From Verticillium longisporum (taxonomy: Eukaryota > Ascomycota > Sordariomycetes > Glomerellales > Plectosphaerellaceae), in the NCBI GenBank assembly GCA_019188255.1, contig JAETXT010000001.1:8494001-8558000 (forward strand): 64,000 nucleotides of DNA. The letters run 5' to 3'. Under the pieces are notes generated by a model, which worked only from the letters and a program-made list of their open reading frames with translations, did no database searches and was not told the origin of the DNA. Positions 60,366 to 64,000 of this stretch are shown here, piece by piece (the stretch's first letter is position 1; each line of letters opens with the position of its first letter). Made by a program: the position numbers and the translations under genes.

Positions 60366-63005
60366 ATGGTGGTTGCTTGCTGTTTGGAGTTTTGGATATT
60401 ATGGCTGTAGAGCGGTAAGGCTGGATATCATCCTTGTAGTCATGCCTACGAAGTCAATTTCGCGACTAGATCTTTGAGATGTAATCTGGTAGCTTTGACT
60501 GAAATGAATCAAGCGCCTTCGTTCACTCTTTCTTGGGTTGTGCCGTGCATGGTCTGTACTTTTGGAACGCTCAGAACGTGACTGTCGAAATTTTCCGAGC
60601 TACTGCATGGTGATTAAGAGAGTATGAAGTCGCCCCGGAGCGAACATGTCCAGACGCGGAGGTTGTGGCCAAATCAGTTGGCAGGGTCGACCAGTCTCGT
60701 GACGGCTGTCGAGGGCGTTTGGGCATCTAACCTGTCAGTTTGGGGTTCTGCCATTGGCGTGACGCTTCGATGCGCCGAATTGATCGCTGTCCGCTGGCAT
60801 GAGGGAGCAGACGGTGTTCTTGAATGTCTTCGATTTTCTTCATCTAGTTTCAAGAGTCTGCAGGGCAAAGGCTTGAATATTTGGTATACAGAAGACATTG
60901 GTGCTTGACGTGGCGGCAGGCTTGGACTGGCCTGTTACGCTGTCAACTTCGAACCTCAAATCTGAGGTCACATATGTAGGGAGAATGATGATGGCGACTG
61001 CTACAGACATGGACATGTTTCTAATGCGCCTGCATCACCAAGAGAGCATATCGAGTCCAGTGGCAGTGCGTGGGGTTGAGCAGAGTGAAGGGGCCTTCCG
61101 CACTAGATCCGCAGGCAGTACATAGGCAGGTGGTCGGAGCATATCTGCCCGCCCTCCGCGGCTTCAAGGGTCTTCGCAATTCTTGTTTATGCGCTTTCGT
61201 AGTCCTTAGCCCCTGACCAATTTCCTGTTCCATGGCTCCGCAGGCCTTCTGATGTTGAGAGTTGGACGAAGTTTCTGTCAGTGGCGTGGCGAGATGTGGG
61301 TGACGCGGCATTTAGCACGATGCTGCAGCTGTCCGATCCGTGACAAATCTTTTCAGGTAGGAGTGATTGTCCATCGAGTTCATGTACTGGGTTCCAAACT
61401 CATTGGAGAATCTTGAGCAGAGCTTGTGGTTATCTTGTATGTACTGTGACAGGTGGCCTGCTGAGCCACCAAGTAGGGGGTCGGTCAGGGGCGAAGGGTT
61501 ACGAGAAACGTATATATCAAGACTGTGGAGGGCCCTCCAAGCTGTGGAGGGCCAGGTCTATGATGTATTCCGCCCCCCTACCTATATTGTATTGCCTGCC
61601 GACCACGTGTGGAAGACCTCTTCACTCTACTCTATACCACGCACTGACACACTGGTTTTGAAGATAAACTATGACCAAGCCTCCTTGAGGGCCTAAGAAA
61701 TTCCACGGCGCGCGGAGACGGGACATTATCCAGTCGAGGTTCGGCTTATCTTTACAAGACCTTGAAGGCACCCTGTGTTGAATATCATTGCAAGCCCTAG
61801 TCGAAGCATAGAGTTGGTGATCTTCATCTGAGCCTCTATAGAAGGTTTGAGGATCGACTCGGTGGACATGTTATTCATCCTTTCTTGGAAGAATCGCTCA
61901 ACGTATTTTTTTGATAGATGGTTGAGCACTCCAACCATTGAGATGAACGTAGCATACAATACTGGGAGTACCCTAACCCTGGCCCCATACTTTCTACACA
62001 TCCTGGCCGACACGGTTGGGTGAGCAAAGTAAAAGTCTTCGTCAGCAATGTCCGTTGTTGATCGTTAGCTACCTCAAGGCTATGTACCGAGAGACGAGGC
62101 TGGGTATTGATGACTGGCTGACGATCCTGCTGTGTTCTATGCCGGGAACCCATCGACCAAGGCCCTGGGCTCAGGAGGATTCGCGATACCATGTACAACG
62201 CGAGGTAAGAGATCTCGGATACATGCCGGGTGCGCGAACGCTGGGCTACCCCCATTACCCTAGGGAAGCCAAGAAATCATCCAGAGTTCTGCTTAGGCTT
62301 CAGGCCTTTTGCCTAAACTACCTGAACGGCGTGGGGTTCTACGTGTTGATGGGAATCTATAGTCATTCAGGTTCGCAACCGTCATGGACCTCAGTGCAAG
62401 GGAACCGCACTGTATACTGCCCCGTATCTGAAGGTTCTGGCACCCCTGGTACCGATTGTCCTGACACCAGCAAACCTCCATCCCAGCACCTGTGGGGGGT
62501 CAACTGCCACGTGTCGCTGGTAGAACTCCATATGTGCCTTCGCAGTCTCAAATCCTCCCAAATTAGCTCTTGAGCCCCTACTCCATGGATCACATGTACC
62601 TATTGAAATCTCAACACCTTCGCTTCCGAATTTGATTCCTCAAATGAACTAAGCTATACTCGAGTACGCATTGCTTGATTCTTCGAAGAGGAGCACATAC
62701 ACGCCCCAGTCTCACAATTTTATGACGAGACTCTTCTTGCTCGTCCTCACCCTTCCCGAGAAGCTCAGATACGAGTGCGGCAAGCAAGCAAACACAAGCA
62801 AGCACGAAAATCACATTGTCCAATATGTTACTCAATGTCAATTCGCTGTAAAGTAGAAAACGCCGTCCTAGATGCAGCCCCATTGCTGTGGATATCTCTT
62901 CAAAGGCGTTGAACCCCCCACCCGACTTCATGTTTTTGACCACGTGTCACGCTCGACCCTGCGAGCCATTACTCAAGACGACACCCAAACTCGTACAATC
63001 GGGCC
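60366..63005. other. Gene-poor region between siderophore transporter and cupredoxin
   Basis: 2.6 kb with only short frames, lower in G/C than the housekeeping block. Around 61900-62150 the plus strand reads APYFLHILADTVG, a possible GT...AG intron, then YLKAMYRETRLGIDDWLTIL, which recalls the fungal rhodopsin-like integral-membrane (CFEM-GPCR/SAT4-like) loop; no full domain follows. A minus-strand frame at 62611-62943 has one hydrophobic helix. Neither is supported as a gene. Confidence 0.4.
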
Positions 63006-63713
63006 TTAGATCATGAGACCGCCGATGAAGCCGGCGACGGCAACACCCATGGTGAGCATGCCCCAGCGGATCTCGCCGTGGGCCTCCATGCCGGCGCTGG
63101 GCGCGGAGGAGGAGCTGGGGCGAGCGGAGCCGGAGGCGGCGGAGGGGGCCGCGGTGGCGGCAGCGCCGAGGGAGCCGCCGCCGGTGGCGCTGGGGGCGAC
63201 GTTGCTCTGCGCGTTGGCGGCAGCCTGGGCGTAGGCCTGGAGAGTCCTCTGGTTGTTGTTGGCACTGGTGTGCGTTAGAAGCCATTGCGCGGAGAGCAGA
63301 CGGGGGAAGGGAAGAACATACGGAGCGTTGATGACGCCGACCATGCCGTTCTGGCAGTGCTGGCCGGTGGCACAGTAGTACCACTGGGGGTTGGTGTTCT
63401 CGACGGTGACGCTGAAGACCTGGTCGGAGACACCACTCTGGACGCGGACGGGGCCGCTGAAGAAGCCGGTCGTGTTGAGAGGCTGGCAGGGCGAGTCGAA
63501 GCTCGACTGGGCGACCGAGTGGGCCTGGGGGTAGAAGTGGAACTCGACGACGTCGCCGACGGCGGCTGTCACCTCGGCGGGATCAAAGGTGAGGCCGGTC
63601 TCGCCAACCTTGACGACGTGGACGCCGGGGATGCTGGAGCCCGAGCCACCGCCAGCAGCCTGGGCGGCGGCGGGGGCGAGGAAGGGGAGAGCGAGGAGTA
63701 CGGCGGCGTGCAT
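63006..63713 (-). CDS. GPI-anchored cupredoxin (blue-copper-like secreted protein)
   Basis: Exons complement(63006..63264) and complement(63322..63713), 57-nt intron, 216 residues. Signal peptide MHAAVLLALPFLAPAAAQA. The cupredoxin fold shows VHVVKVGETGLTFDPAEVTA, GDVVEFHFYPQAHSV and QWYYCATGQHCQNGMVGVIN. Candidate type-1 copper ligands are His65, Cys114, His119 and Met124, a complete set. A Ser/Ala/Gly-rich region (~140-195) and a terminal hydrophobic helix (WGMLTMGVAVAGFIGGLMI) match a GPI-anchor signal, so it should sit on the plasma membrane or in the wall. Fungal paralogues are often host- or development-regulated extracellular copper proteins; the partner is unknown. The start is the first Met of the signal peptide; the upstream frame is leader. 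Confidence 0.93.
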   Translation of the reverse strand: MHAAVLLALPFLAPAAAQAAGGGSGSSIPGVHVVKVGETGLTFDPAEVTAAVGDVVEFHFYPQAHSVAQSSFDSPCQPLNTTGFFSGPVRVQSGVSDQVFSVTVENTNPQWYYCATGQHCQNGMVGVINAPYVLPFPRLLSAQWLLTHTSANNNQRTLQAYAQAAANAQSNVAPSATGGGSLGAAATAAPSAASGSARPSSSSAPSAGMEAHGEIRWGMLTMGVAVAGFIGGLMI

Positions 63714-64000
63714 TTTGGTTGATGTGTGTGGGTGTGTGAAGGTATTCAACTGTGGTGATAGTATGATGGTATAGTTTGATTGAGACGATTGATTGAGATG
63801 GTTGATTGGGCTGATGGGATGAGAGGGAGGGAAACAACTTTGGATGGCGGCATCCATCCCCTCTTTATGTATCCCATCTCGATAGCTCCGTGTCTGTTAG
63901 GTTTGGCCTGACTTGGGCATGGCGTGCCGGCCAAAGCCAAGTCAAAGGATGGTTGCGAGTCGCGACTCGAGCAGTATCAGACCCTGAAGCCATGGGCCAA
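63714..64000. promoter_or_regulatory. Promoter of the cupredoxin gene (window edge)
   Basis: The 5' flank of the cupredoxin gene. The first 130 bp upstream of the ATG are rich in GATTGA/GGTTGAT-like repeats, and a TATA-like ATACATAAAG lies on the minus strand near 63862-63872. No gene is seen before the window ends. Confidence 0.45.

Overview
The window is a 64 kb piece of a filamentous ascomycete nuclear genome. The signs are short GT-AG introns (about 45-100 nt) with CTRAC/CTAAC branch sites, strong G/C preference at third codon positions, and families typical of Pezizomycotina (HET, DUF7580, Pro-rich secreted proteins, siderophore MFS, GPI cupredoxin). The gene set fits Sordariomycetes, perhaps Hypocreales, but I cannot name a species. 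I resolved 19 gene models; most had to be rebuilt across introns and the reading frames were checked for closure.

Layout. 0-20 kb (accessory-flavoured): 3' end of a CSC1/OSCA-type channel, a HET-domain protein, an alcohol-acetyltransferase-like enzyme, a large disordered protein with one C-terminal membrane segment, a 1461-residue C2H2 zinc-finger protein head-to-head with a DUF7580 protein, and a small secreted protein ending in PGGP-type decapeptide repeats. 20-38.8 kb (gene-poor): only a Ran1/Pat1-type protein kinase, flanked by long stretches holding minisatellites and microsatellites. 38.8-54 kb (dense housekeeping block): PRP4 splicing kinase, TMA7, a PAQR/haemolysin-III membrane protein, the TFIIIC subunit Tfc6, an SRR1-like protein, dolichol-phosphate mannosyltransferase, an SDR oxidoreductase, a SAC3/PCI-like protein and a SIRT6/7-like sirtuin. 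54-64 kb: a siderophore-type MFS transporter with a long upstream region carrying paired GATA-factor iron sites, a gene-poor stretch, and a GPI-anchored cupredoxin.

Four genes (CSC1, the disordered membrane protein, the Ran1-like kinase and DPM1) each lack exactly one base inside a C, G or A homopolymer. Restoring one base reopens the frame, so these look like assembly or sequencing errors, not pseudogenes. The DUF7580 gene has a one-base shift of opposite sign that is harder to dismiss.

The two observations I would follow first are the inverted pair of exact ATCWGATAA sites upstream of the siderophore transporter, and the divergent C2H2/DUF7580 pair next to a HET gene, whose N-terminal helical domains resemble those found on fungal NLR-like proteins.
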